Shown here: positions 8,769-16,641 of the stretch, piece after piece | Numbering within the stretch: the first letter of the stretch is position 1 | How the letters are laid out: the number at the start of each line of letters is the position of its first letter | From: Candidatus Methanoperedens nitratireducens | GTDB taxonomy: Archaea > Halobacteriota > Methanosarcinia > Methanosarcinales > Methanoperedenaceae | Length of the DNA stretch: 33,932 bases | Reading direction: 5' to 3' | NCBI GenBank assembly: GCA_020724545.1 | Contig: DYGR01000032.1 | Span: 1-33,932 of the forward strand | Notes under the pieces: generated by a model | What the model was told of the DNA's origin: nothing | Database searches by the model: none | Seen by the model: only the letters and a program-made list of their open reading frames with translations | Made by a program: the position numbers and the translations under genes

Positions 8769-9938
8769 ATGAGAAATAACAGCACCAGAGATATTCTTAA
8801 TCGCATGGCACTGGTATGCAGTGCAATCGCAGCAGGTCCGGGTATCCTGGTGATTACAGATCACTTTCCCCTGCGGTTGCTGGTCGGTCCATCAATGCGC
8901 GCGCTCCTGCTGCGCTACTTTCTTCTTGTAATACTTGTGGTTGCCCTGATCGAGGTGATTATTTATAGCCTGTTCTTGGATTTAATTATAAATGAGGTGC
9001 TGAGGGCAGCACTGTCGGTGTTGATCTCTGTGTCGATCGCCAGCATTGTTGTTTTGCAGCTTTCACGCATCATCGGCGGTGCTATAGATCGTGCAGAATC
9101 AGAGCGCAGGCTGGCTGAAGAGGCGCTGCGCAGGTCATACGATGAGCTGGAGATACGTGTTCGGGAACGGACAGCAGAGCTCACAAAAACCAACGAGGTC
9201 CTGCAGGCTGAAATAACCGAGCGCAAGCGGGTTGAGGAAGAACTGCGGCGCTCAAATGCTGAACTTGAGCAATTCGCATATATAGCCTCCCATGATCTTC
9301 AGGAGCCACTGCGAATGATATCAGGCTTTACCCAGCTCCTGGATAGACGCTACAGGGATAGGTTAGATAAAAATGCTGGTGAGTACATTACCTATATTGT
9401 AGATGGAGCAACACGGATGCAAACAATGATAGAGGACCTGCTTATGTACTCGCGTGTTGGCACACGCGGGAGACCATTTGAGCCCACAAACTGCGAGGAT
9501 GTCTTTGAGAGGGCAGTGGCAAATCTCAAGGTGGCTATTGAGGAGAATAATGCCGCAGTGACACATGATCCCCTGCCCACTGTAACGGCTGATGCTAATC
9601 AGATGGTTCAGTTGTTCCAGAACCTGATCAGCAATGCAATAAAGTTCAGAGGGGAAGAGCCGCCGCACGTCCATATCTCAGCAAAAAGAGGGGAGAACGA
9701 ATGGATTTTTTCAGTGCGCGATAACGGTATAGGCATATCCCCCGATTTCATGGGTCATCTTTTCCAGTTATTTCAGCGCGAGTACGCAGCAAGCGAATAC
9801 CCGGGCACGGGCATAGGTCTTGCGATCTGCAAGAAGATCGTGGAGCGCCACGGCGGCAGGATATGGGCTGAATCTGAACTCGGTAAAGGTTCGACATTCT
9901 ATTTCACGATACCGGTGAGAAGAGGTGAGAGAGCCTGA
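8769..9938 (+). CDS. Membrane-anchored sensor histidine kinase
   Basis: A 389-residue kinase with two clear transmembrane segments (about 45-68 and 78-98) and a possible earlier hydrophobic stretch (about 13-30). A coiled linker with [15 protein letters not shown] (124-138) follows. HisKA has His175 in [13 protein letters not shown], and the HATPase has [16 protein letters not shown] and GTGIGLA. There is no PAS domain, so sensing is probably by the membrane part. TTTAATATAT at about 8747-8757 could be its own promoter. The response regulator begins 2 nt after its stop, making it the most direct kinase partner. The kinase core is close to that of the kinase just upstream. Confidence 0.92.
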   Translation: MRNNSTRDILNRMALVCSAIAAGPGILVITDHFPLRLLVGPSMRALLLRYFLLVILVVALIEVIIYSLFLDLIINEVLRAALSVLISVSIASIVVLQLSRIIGGAIDRAESERRLAEEALRRSYDELEIRVRERTAELTKTNEVLQAEITERKRVEEELRRSNAELEQFAYIASHDLQEPLRMISGFTQLLDRRYRDRLDKNAGEYITYIVDGATRMQTMIEDLLMYSRVGTRGRPFEPTNCEDVFERAVANLKVAIEENNAAVTHDPLPTVTADANQMVQLFQNLISNAIKFRGEEPPHVHISAKRGENEWIFSVRDNGIGISPDFMGHLFQLFQREYAASEYPGTGIGLAICKKIVERHGGRIWAESELGKGSTFYFTIPVRRGERA

Positions 9939-9940
9939 AT

Positions 9941-10381
9941 ATGATGGAAGGATATAGAACCTCTGAGATCCTGCTGGTTGAGGATAACCCGGGCTATGTA
10001 CGCCTGATGATGGAAGCACTCGATGAAAGTAAGGTGCCCAGTAATCTATCAGTGGTGACGGATGGAGTAGAGGCACTGGCCTTCGTGCACAGGAAAGGCA
10101 AGTATGCCGATGTGCCTCGACCTGATCTTATCCTGCTTGATCTGAAACTGCCCAGGAAAAGTGGCCAGGAGGTATTGGAAGAGATTAAAAATGATCCTGA
10201 TTTGAAGCGCATCCCGGTTGTGATCCTGACCGTCTCAAGTGCAGAGAAGGATATCCTGAAGAGCTACAACCTCCATGCCAACTGCTATATCATCAAGCCG
10301 ATCGACCTGGACCAGTTCATAGCAGTAGTAAAGCAGGTCATAGAATTCTGGTTCACTATTGTGAGCCTTCCGCCCAGATAA
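9941..10381 (+). CDS. Single-domain response regulator (Rcp1/CheY-like)
   Basis: A 146-residue receiver domain with no output domain. The acidic pocket is at Glu14/Asp15 (LLVEDN), the phospho-acceptor is Asp67 (LILLDLKLPRKSG), with Thr97 (VVILTVSS) and Lys119 (YIIKP). The long insert before the acceptor, FVHRKGKYADVPRPDLILLD, is typical of Rcp1-type regulators paired with PAS or phytochrome-like kinases. It is coupled to the kinase upstream (2-nt gap). It lacks a DNA-binding domain, so it probably acts by protein contact or as a phosphorelay intermediate. It is the only regulator in the window and may be the shared output of the four kinases. Confidence 0.94.
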   Translation: MMEGYRTSEILLVEDNPGYVRLMMEALDESKVPSNLSVVTDGVEALAFVHRKGKYADVPRPDLILLDLKLPRKSGQEVLEEIKNDPDLKRIPVVILTVSSAEKDILKSYNLHANCYIIKPIDLDQFIAVVKQVIEFWFTIVSLPPR

Positions 10382-10453
10382 TTCTCTGCCAGTCTAAACC
10401 AAAACAATAGTTCTTTATATTCTTTCTATCTATTACAGGCGTGAGGTATTGCA

Positions 10454-11308
10454 TTGAATATTATCGGTGGCCCTGCTTCACAATTGCTTGCAGGAAGAGT
10501 CTCGGAAATATTAAAATATAATCTGCTTGTCAGTGAATACAAGAGATTCCCTGATGGAGAATTATACACACGTATACTGGATGATCTTGATGTTGCTAAT
10601 GATATCACGATAATCCAGAGCACGGTGAGCGATTCAGATTTTATTTCGCTGCTCCAGTTAATCGATGCATGTAGCGAAGCAGCCAGGATCAATGTGGTCA
10701 TTCCGTATATGGGTTATGCGCGCCAGGATAAAAGATTCAAGAGGGGCGAGCCGATAAGCGCCCGTGCAATGGCAAGGGCAATTAAGGCCGACCGTGTTTT
10801 TACTATCAATATACACTCGCAGAGTATCCTTGATTATTTTGATGCAGAGGCAGTTAACCTTGATGCAACCCCGATGATTGGTGAATATATAAAAAATCTG
10901 AAATTTAAAAATCCCCTTATTATAGCCCCTGATGATGGAGCCATCCCTCTGGCCAGAAGTGCGGCTTCAAATTTAGGTATTGATTATGATTTCCTTGAAA
11001 AAACCCGCATCAGTGAAGAGGCTGTATCTATAAAGCCAAAGAGTATCGAAGTGAGGGGACGGGATGTAATTATTATCGATGATATCATCTCAACAGGAGG
11101 GACGATGGCAGAGACGATATCCCTGCTGCGGAGCCAGGGCGCCCGTGAGGTGTTTGCAGCCTGTGTGCATCCTGTTCTCTCAAACAGTGCGATCCTGAAA
11201 TTATTTAAGGCAGGAGTGAGGGGGATTATTGCAACAGATACCTTAGATAAAGGTGTAAGCGTTGTAAGCGTTGCTCCTGTGATAGCATCTGTATTTAAAA
11301 ATATTTAA
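10454..11308 (+). CDS. prs: Ribose-phosphate pyrophosphokinase (PRPP synthetase)
   Basis: Makes 5-phosphoribosyl diphosphate from ribose 5-phosphate and ATP for nucleotide, histidine and NAD synthesis. The 284-residue protein is of the short archaeal type. Seen: RFPDGE (31-36), PYMGYARQDKRFKRGEPIS (84-102, ATP/ribose-binding flexible region), NIHS at 119-122 with the metal-binding His, APDDGA (158-163), and the PRPP loop VIIIDDIISTGGTMAE (205-220). The start is TTG at 10454, preceded by GAGGT at 10443-10447; no ATG fits in frame. TTTATATT at 10413-10420 is a plausible TATA box. It is a free-standing unit. Confidence 0.95.
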   Translation: MNIIGGPASQLLAGRVSEILKYNLLVSEYKRFPDGELYTRILDDLDVANDITIIQSTVSDSDFISLLQLIDACSEAARINVVIPYMGYARQDKRFKRGEPISARAMARAIKADRVFTINIHSQSILDYFDAEAVNLDATPMIGEYIKNLKFKNPLIIAPDDGAIPLARSAASNLGIDYDFLEKTRISEEAVSIKPKSIEVRGRDVIIIDDIISTGGTMAETISLLRSQGAREVFAACVHPVLSNSAILKLFKAGVRGIIATDTLDKGVSVVSVAPVIASVFKNI

Positions 11309-11315
11309 ACTACCA

Positions 11316-11392
11316 CCCAGATTTTGCTCTGCAAAATTTCAACCATCCAAAACGATATATAAGTATCGGTAGGTCAAGTAATAATTTATACT
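11316..11392 (+). promoter_or_regulatory. Hairpin after prs and promoter of the 11393 gene
   Basis: A perfect 7-bp stem with a 3-nt loop, ATTTTGC (11321-11327) and GCAAAAT (11331-11337), follows prs and is followed by TTTC, so it may end the prs transcript. Downstream, GATATATAAG at about 11352-11361 is a good archaeal TATA box about 35 nt before the ATG at 11393. It is flanked by short inverted CGATA/TATCG arms (11351-11355 and 11363-11367). Confidence 0.45.
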
Positions 11393-11821
11393 ATGTCCGA
11401 TACCAGCTATAATCTTATCAAACATTTCGCAAAGCCTGAGCCTGGTGAATATGTTCCAATCGAGTTTATCGAGATAACGAAGAAGACCGTGGCATGGTCG
11501 CCACAATTAAAGCAGAGCGTCTATGTTACCGATGATATGCAGGATGCAGATAAACTTAAGCGTGTACGTGAGATCAACGTGCTTAAGGCTATTAACCAGT
11601 TATCGGGAAACATAACCACAATCGAGCTAAATGATGAAGAAAAAGAGCAGTTTGAGGATGTGTATAAGGCATACATGGAGAGAGGCGGACAGATACTCTT
11701 CAGCCGCAGGAGAGCTGGCAAGAGGACTGTATCCTTCTTTGAACTGATGGAGGGTAAAGACAGGAGAAAAGAAGTTGCTGTAAATAGCATGCTGCTGTCA
11801 GAGAGGCTTGAGCGGGAATGA
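11393..11821 (+). CDS. Conserved-looking archaeal protein of unknown function
   Basis: A 142-residue hydrophilic protein I do not recognise. It has no signal peptide, membrane segment or cysteine pair. The C-terminal half is rich in charged residues, with GGQILFSRRRAGKRTVSFFELMEG suggesting a basic, possibly nucleic-acid-binding surface. It has its own TATA box and is convergent with the PhaC-like gene (20 bp between stops). The codon use and steady residue composition support a real gene. Confidence 0.75.
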   Translation: MSDTSYNLIKHFAKPEPGEYVPIEFIEITKKTVAWSPQLKQSVYVTDDMQDADKLKRVREINVLKAINQLSGNITTIELNDEEKEQFEDVYKAYMERGGQILFSRRRAGKRTVSFFELMEGKDRRKEVAVNSMLLSERLERE

Positions 11822-11841
11822 CCGAAGATTATACATGTCAA

Positions 11842-12879
11842 TCAGCCCGTCCTTAACCATTCGCATACTTTCGGCCACAGGTTCAAGTGTGCATCCCTGC
11901 TCGCAGAAAGACCGATATGAGAGGAAGGGAAGACGATTTCCTCATAACTCTTCCCTGAATAGACATCTTTTAGCGCTTTTCCTGATGATAGAGGAACAAG
12001 ATGGTCATATTCAGCCAGTATATTAAGTAGGGGGCTGCGAATTCTTCTCAGGTCGATGAGCTGAGAATCAATACTCATCCTATTATTGATGAGCAGATTG
12101 TGCTGGTAGCAATCCTCAATAAATTGAACATAGGTAGAGCCTGGTACCATCGGCGTATCAATGAACCATCTATTCGTTCTTAAAGCATCCCGCCACGTCT
12201 CATAAGTTCGAAACTCTCTATTGAATTGCGGGCTAATAGAGAAAAATGGAAAATAGTGCATAAACAGATTGCGGCCAAAAATGACAGCTAACTCGCCGGG
12301 AAAATTGCCAAAAAGAGACACGATACCGCGCACGTTAAGCATCTTTGCCCACAGTATCCTCGGATCATACCACATGGAAAAATCCACCGGAGTTGCCATC
12401 AGGATAAGCCGCTCCACTTTCTCAGGATATAAAGAGGTATACATGAGGGAAATTATGCCGCCTGTGCAGTATCCCAGGGCCAAGACTGCTTTTATCCCTC
12501 TCTCCTTACATATAATATCCACCGCTTTGTCCAGATATTGTACATAATCTGAAAAGGAGACATCTCTCTGTTCCACTGTTGGATAGCCCCAATCAAGCAT
12601 ATACACTGAAAAGCCACATTCAATGAACTCTCTTATAACGCTGACATCATCATTGAGATCAAGGATATAAGGTCTGTTTATTATATGTGGAATAACGAGT
12701 AAAATTCTCCCTTTATCTTTTTCCTTTGCATACCGAAGAAGCTTAAAATTTAACCGCCTGTCCTCATCTACCACCTCATGAGGTGTTTTTCCCACTGCAA
12801 TAGCAGGGAAAATACCCTCCAATGCGTTGAAAAATTCGTTTCTCATTATCTGGACATGGTCCATGTTAATAACCATCAT
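11842..12879 (-). CDS. phaC: PhaC-like class III poly(3-hydroxyalkanoate) synthase paralogue
   Basis: A 345-residue alpha/beta-hydrolase of the PhaC family. The lipase-like box is ALGYCTGG with nucleophile Cys138, and the remaining triad candidates are Asp292 (LAEYDHLVP) and His321 (FPSSHIG). Other PhaC hallmarks are RPYILDL (69-75), VYMLDWGYP (92-100) and NRWFIDTP (236-243). A strong Shine-Dalgarno, GGGGGGAG, lies just upstream of the ATG at 12879. Unlike the operon phaC at 20568-21755 it has no Pro/Ala-rich N-terminal tail, no basic C-terminal tail and no adjacent phaE, so it may be a specialised or auxiliary synthase, or act as a depolymerase-like thioesterase. It is convergent with 11393-11821 and stands alone. 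Confidence 0.88.
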   Translation of the reverse strand: MMVINMDHVQIMRNEFFNALEGIFPAIAVGKTPHEVVDEDRRLNFKLLRYAKEKDKGRILLVIPHIINRPYILDLNDDVSVIREFIECGFSVYMLDWGYPTVEQRDVSFSDYVQYLDKAVDIICKERGIKAVLALGYCTGGIISLMYTSLYPEKVERLILMATPVDFSMWYDPRILWAKMLNVRGIVSLFGNFPGELAVIFGRNLFMHYFPFFSISPQFNREFRTYETWRDALRTNRWFIDTPMVPGSTYVQFIEDCYQHNLLINNRMSIDSQLIDLRRIRSPLLNILAEYDHLVPLSSGKALKDVYSGKSYEEIVFPSSHIGLSASRDAHLNLWPKVCEWLRTG

Positions 12880-13152
12880 TTCTCCCCCCTTTTATCAGGT
12901 GACATTTCACCCAATACCTCGATATATGTCTTCAGCATAAAAGAAGCTTTGTGAGGAATGGAGGTACCCAACAATATAAGTGTTTGTTGACCTACAATGG
13001 CTCATTATTTTTTAGTGTTTCCGCAGCACGAAAGAAGTTACCAATGATTTTGGGTAGGCGTTGATAACCACCCTTATGGATTGATAGAAAGGTAGTTATA
13101 GAAATTAATTACATAACTCATTTTAGCAAGATTTCAAGGGGGGTGAGAAACA
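12880..13152. promoter_or_regulatory. Divergent intergenic region, PhaC paralogue / CHRD protein 1
   Basis: 273 bp without a gene. A short hairpin, GGTGA (12898-12902) with TCACC (12907-12911), sits beside the phaC paralogue. The stretch 13083-13120 (GATAGAAA, then TTATAGAAATTAATTACATAA) recurs in front of the second CHRD gene at 13796-13830 and is probably the shared promoter. AAGGGGGGTGAG at about 13136-13147 is a strong ribosome-binding site. Confidence 0.5.
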
Positions 13153-13755
13153 ATGAACATTAACAATAAGAGTATACTGGCTGCTCTTATATTGATCACA
13201 GCATTAGGTATACCTACGGTGACAACATTCGGTGCGCCGCCAACATCAGATGATCGCAACTTTGCAGCGCATCTTTTGGGTGGTGAGGAAGTGCCACCTG
13301 TAGATACTCTGGCTCGGGGTCGTGCTACCTTCAGGCTTAATGAAGATGGCACAGAGCTGAGCTACAGGCTCAATGTAACAAACATTGAGAACGTATCTAT
13401 GGCGCACATACATCTTGGCGCAGCAGGGATGAACGGTCCAGTAGTTGCATGGCTGTATCCCGACGAGCCACAACCTGCGGTGATTCAGGGCAGATTTGAC
13501 GGAGTGCTTGCAGAAGGTACAATCACTGCTGATGATCTGGTCGGTCCGCTTGAAGGACAGTCTCTTAATGCGCTAATGGATGTTATGAGGGCTGGTGAGA
13601 CCTATGCCAATGTGCATACAGAGCAGAATCCAGAAGGTGAGATCCGAGGCCAGATCAGGGCTGAGACAGCGATCCCAGAATTTCCACTTGGTATACTGCT
13701 CCCGGTCGCTGGTATAATGGGCATAGCAGCACTGTTATATAGAAGAGAAAAGTGA
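13153..13755 (+). CDS. Secreted CHRD-domain protein with PEF-CTERM anchor, copy 1
   Basis: A 200-residue surface protein. Signal peptide at about 1-27. A CHRD (chordin-type) domain covers about 36-168, with FAAHLLGGEEVPPVDT, YRLNVTNIENVSMAHIHLG (His85, His87), GTITADDLVGPLEG and YANVHTEQNPEGEIRGQI (His155). The C-terminal PEF-CTERM signal runs from 175: the PEF motif, a hydrophobic helix and a final basic RREK, which an archaeosortase would process. The function of CHRD domains in microbes is unsettled. It is followed by a clear terminator and a closely related second copy, so it is a tandem duplicate. Confidence 0.9.
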   Translation: MNINNKSILAALILITALGIPTVTTFGAPPTSDDRNFAAHLLGGEEVPPVDTLARGRATFRLNEDGTELSYRLNVTNIENVSMAHIHLGAAGMNGPVVAWLYPDEPQPAVIQGRFDGVLAEGTITADDLVGPLEGQSLNALMDVMRAGETYANVHTEQNPEGEIRGQIRAETAIPEFPLGILLPVAGIMGIAALLYRREK

Positions 13756-13777
13756 TTTATATCACCTTTCTTTTTTT
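13747..13777 (+). terminator. Hairpin plus T-run after CHRD copy 1
   Basis: GAAAAGTGAT (13747-13756) pairs with ATCACCTTTC (13761-13770) at 9 of 10 positions with a 4-nt loop, followed by seven T. The left arm contains the gene's stop codon. It resembles an intrinsic terminator, and archaea also end transcripts at such T-runs. Confidence 0.6.
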
Positions 13778-13795
13778 ATTCATATGTCTCCTGCA

Positions 13796-13860
13796 GATAG
13801 AAAATTATTATAGATATTAACTACATAAGTATTGTAACCAATATAAGGGGGGTTTAAATA
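13796..13860 (+). promoter_or_regulatory. Duplicated promoter and RBS of CHRD copy 2
   Basis: GATAGAAA, then TTATAGATATTAACTACATAA repeats with few changes the stretch upstream of copy 1 (13083-13120). AAGGGGGG at about 13845-13853 is the ribosome-binding site for the GTG at 13861. The promoter was evidently duplicated along with the gene. Confidence 0.55.
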
Positions 13861-14511
13861 GTGAGTGGAAAGAATATTTTAGTTGCACTTATACTGGTAA
13901 TGCTTATTGCACCAGCGTTAAGTGCGTCCGCAGCGCCAGATAATCGCAATTTTGCAACACATCTCTCGGGTGATGAGGAAGTGCCACCTGTAGATACCCA
14001 GGCACAGGGTCAGGCCCACTTCGAGCTCAGTAAAGATGGCACAGAGCTGAGTTACAGGCTCAATGTAACAAACATCGAGAACGTATCTATGGCGCACATA
14101 CATCTTGGCGCAGCAGGGGTAAATGGTCCAATAGTCGCATGGCTGTATCCCAGTACACCGCCGCCTGTTCTGATCCCAGGCAGATTCGATGGAGTGCTTG
14201 CAGAAGGTACAATAACTGCTGATGATCTGGTCGGCCCGCTCGAAGGACAGTCCCTGGGCGAGCTAATAGATGCCATGAGAACCGGTGAAACATATGTCAA
14301 TGTGCATACCGAGCAGAATCCTGGAGGCGAGATCCGCGGTCAGATCCGTGAAAAGCCGTCTGAGCCTGAGGTAACAGTAACTGTAACAGCCACTGCGACT
14401 GCCACTGCGACGCCATCTGTACCTGTAACATCAATACCAGAATTCCCACTTGGCATACTGCTCCCGATCGCTGGTATACTGGGCATAGCAGCACTGTTAT
14501 ATAGAAGATAA
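13861..14511 (+). CDS. Secreted CHRD-domain protein with Thr-rich stalk and PEF-CTERM anchor, copy 2
   Basis: A 216-residue paralogue of the preceding gene, starting at GTG 13861. Signal peptide about 1-25, CHRD domain about 28-164. A low-complexity Thr/Ala/Val stalk follows (about 171-190, VTVTVTATATATATPSVPVT) that copy 1 lacks and that could be O-glycosylated. The PEF-CTERM signal (193-216) is almost identical to copy 1. DNA identity is very high in the central CHRD part and in the C-terminal signal but low in the signal peptide. This suggests a recent duplication followed by gene conversion or selection on the mature part. Probably an outer surface or S-layer-associated protein. Confidence 0.9.
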   Translation: MSGKNILVALILVMLIAPALSASAAPDNRNFATHLSGDEEVPPVDTQAQGQAHFELSKDGTELSYRLNVTNIENVSMAHIHLGAAGVNGPIVAWLYPSTPPPVLIPGRFDGVLAEGTITADDLVGPLEGQSLGELIDAMRTGETYVNVHTEQNPGGEIRGQIREKPSEPEVTVTVTATATATATPSVPVTSIPEFPLGILLPIAGILGIAALLYRR

Positions 14512-14545
14512 AAGAGGAACTATCTTAATATAGTTATGAATAAAA

Positions 14546-14600
14546 GAGTAATATCATTAAAATATATAATTATTTATTTTTTAATGTGATGGTATTACTC
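14546..14600 (+). terminator. Long AT-rich hairpin after CHRD copy 2
   Basis: GAGTAATATCATTA (14546-14559) pairs with the arm 14587-14600 over 14 positions (12 Watson-Crick, 2 G-U) around a 27-nt AT-rich loop, followed by TGGTTTTTCC. It probably marks the end of the CHRD transcript or stabilises its 3' end. It lies about 100 bp before the ferritin-like gene. Confidence 0.45.
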
Positions 14601-14698
14601 TGGTTTTTCCAGATCAATTGGGTAAGCCAGCAATTGTTAATCAGTAACCATCATTTATATATAGCATAGTAACATACCCTTAAATAGGGAGTGATAAT

Positions 14699-15760
14699 AT
14701 GGCGCAATTCATAAACGAATTGGGAGATTTTAATAAAATCAGAGAGGAGATTAATAACTGGACTTTAAGTTCAGTAAGTAAAGACAGGGCTGATCCTATG
14801 GAGATGGTCAAACTGAGTTCCGGTTATGCAGTTGAGCAATTCCAGTGGTTGAGCTACCATAAGGCCCTGGGTATGATCGAGGATAAGGATCTGCAAAAAT
14901 TATGTACCAGGATTGGCTTTCAGGAGGAAGAGCATCTTTCAAGATTAGGATCAGTAGTAGATCCTAATATGACCCCCATGGAATCGGCATTAGCCCTGCA
15001 GATGACTGCAATTCAGGCATTCTCAGAGGCTGGCCAATTAGAGACAAACGATATCTGTAAAAGTACTTACGATTACATACTTTTAGACCATCTTACTCAA
15101 ATGAAACTGCTTTCTGATAGTGCATCCCGGATGGGAGCAGAAGGCGGTGTTATCAGTAGGATAATGGAGAGCTTCGGAGCTGGCGCCGCACCTAAGATGG
15201 GAGCAAGACCTGAAGAAATCACAAAGGGTGCTATTCAAATCAGGGAAGGCAGGCCTATTGAGAAACAGTTTATTCCGACTGACGATATAATTAAACAATC
15301 CCTGAGCAAAGATACAGTACCTGTAGAGAGCTTTGTCAATGTACATACTGTTCTGGCAAATGATGTACAGCTTAGAGATGAGTATCATCTATTCAGGAGA
15401 ATGATGCCGTCTGAGGATTCACGCAGACTTCTTAATATAGTAACTGCAATTGAGAACATACATGTTGCAATGCTGGAATCACTGATGGATCCTAAAACCA
15501 GTCCATTAGAGTATCTAATGATCAATGAATTAATGGAAATTAAAACCCATCGCCAGGGAATACAGTTTGCCAAGAGTGATAGTGCAAGGTCGGCTCATGA
15601 ATATGCCCTGAGAGAGGATGAGCAGCATCTAAACTGGCTCAGGGATGCTTATAGCAGCTATGGCTCTCCAGCTAAATTTAAAGCAACAGATAAACTATTT
15701 GCTCTACCGCAGATGTCGATCAATGAATATGTTAACCAGATTGCTGCTGCTGTTGCCTGA
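14699..15760 (+). CDS. Duplicated ferritin-like domain protein of unknown function
   Basis: A 353-residue, mostly helical cytoplasmic protein. Two sets of ferritin-like carboxylate/His motifs are visible. In the first half they are Glu46 to His54 (VEQFQWLSYH), EEEHL at 76-80 and LLDHLTQM (128-135). In the second half they are RDEYH (226-230), AIENIHVAMLE (250-260) and REDEQHLNWL (305-314). They suggest two four-helix bundles, each able to bind two metal ions. A Gly/Ala-rich linker (about 149-170) separates them. A possible role is iron or manganese handling or oxidative-stress defence, but the family is not identified with certainty. The ATG at 14699 follows GGGAG at 14688-14692. It is monocistronic, with a terminator at 15801-15831. 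Confidence 0.78.
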   Translation: MAQFINELGDFNKIREEINNWTLSSVSKDRADPMEMVKLSSGYAVEQFQWLSYHKALGMIEDKDLQKLCTRIGFQEEEHLSRLGSVVDPNMTPMESALALQMTAIQAFSEAGQLETNDICKSTYDYILLDHLTQMKLLSDSASRMGAEGGVISRIMESFGAGAAPKMGARPEEITKGAIQIREGRPIEKQFIPTDDIIKQSLSKDTVPVESFVNVHTVLANDVQLRDEYHLFRRMMPSEDSRRLLNIVTAIENIHVAMLESLMDPKTSPLEYLMINELMEIKTHRQGIQFAKSDSARSAHEYALREDEQHLNWLRDAYSSYGSPAKFKATDKLFALPQMSINEYVNQIAAAVA

Positions 15761-15800
15761 ACCGGATGAATACGACTGGAGAAATCTAAAATTTTTGTAC

Positions 15801-15831
15801 AGGCTATCCATAAGAGGTAGCCTTCTTTTTT
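15801..15831 (+). terminator. Terminator after ferritin-like gene
   Basis: AGGCTATC (15801-15808) pairs with GGTAGCCT (15816-15823) with one G-U pair and a 7-nt loop, followed directly by TCTTTTTTG. This is a typical hairpin plus T-tract in the gap before the next gene. Confidence 0.65.
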
Positions 15832-15875
15832 GTAAAAGCAATATTTTTAAATGTTCATGGCACATTATGCAGTGT

Positions 15876-16634
15876 ATGATCAGGGTCTCGGATCTAACAC
15901 TGTACCTTAAGTGTCCCAGAATGTGCTATTTTACAAATCGAGGGCATAATCTTATAAAAGATGCCACCCCACAATACCTGGAGCGCATAATATTTAAAGA
16001 GCTTGCTCTGGTATATGAATCTGCTTTCAATAGAGAGGACAGATTAACTATCCTGAGCGATGAACTTAACCGGATATCAAACGAGATCCGCATCATTTAT
16101 CGGGCAGAGCTGGCTGGAATAGATGACGATACTCTGTCGAATTCTGTATCAAATGTCCGCTCATGTCTTGAAGATATATGTTCTAATCTTCCTTCAAATG
16201 GTGATTTTTATGCTATCAGATCGGTTGAGATCGAGCCTCTACTGCACTCTCCGAAATTCGGATTGGCCGGCAGCCCTGATAAGCTTGTAAAAATAGGCGA
16301 TATGCTCACTCCCTCGATAATAAAAACAGGCAGCATGCCTGAGAATGGTGTATGGCAGAGCGACAGGCTCCAGTTGACCGCCTACGCCATGCTGGTTGAG
16401 GAGAAGCATAACACTGTAGTTGAGCATGGTTTTGTCGAATACGCAAGATGGGGCAAGGTAAGAGAGATCACAATAAAGCGGCACGAGCGCAGGAAAGTCC
16501 TGCAGATAAGGGATAAGATCAAAAAGATCCAGAATGGTTCTATGCCTGAGAGACCAGAAGATGCGCCATGTGGGTTCTGCGGGTTTAAAGAGATGTGTGA
16601 GGTAAAATCCACCCTGGCATCCAGATTTTTTTAA
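15876..16634 (+). CDS. Cas4-like (DUF83/RecB-type) PD-(D/E)XK nuclease-fold Fe-S protein
   Basis: A 252-residue protein. Cys13 (YLKCPRMCYF) and C-terminal Cys232, Cys235 and Cys241 (CGFCGFKEMC) match the four cysteines that bind an Fe-S cluster in Cas4 and AddB-type nucleases. The nuclease core has Asp135 (GLAGSPDKLV), Lys150 (PSIIKTG) and QLTAYAMLVEE (Gln167, Tyr170). The position two before Lys150, normally Asp or Glu, is Ile148, so metal-dependent cleavage may be lost or altered. The start at 15876 (MIRVSDLTLYLKC) fits homologues and lies about 26 nt after the TATA box AATATTTTTAAAT (15840-15852); a longer frame to 15645 runs through the previous gene. There is no CRISPR array or other cas gene here, so this is a stand-alone Cas4-like protein, perhaps for DNA repair. 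Confidence 0.8.
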   Translation: MIRVSDLTLYLKCPRMCYFTNRGHNLIKDATPQYLERIIFKELALVYESAFNREDRLTILSDELNRISNEIRIIYRAELAGIDDDTLSNSVSNVRSCLEDICSNLPSNGDFYAIRSVEIEPLLHSPKFGLAGSPDKLVKIGDMLTPSIIKTGSMPENGVWQSDRLQLTAYAMLVEEKHNTVVEHGFVEYARWGKVREITIKRHERRKVLQIRDKIKKIQNGSMPERPEDAPCGFCGFKEMCEVKSTLASRFF

Positions 16635-16641
16635 CCTTTAA

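Noticed and set aside
15645..15875. Long N-terminus for the Cas4-like protein
   Set aside because: It overlaps the ferritin-like gene and its terminator; the TATA box and homology both point to 15876.
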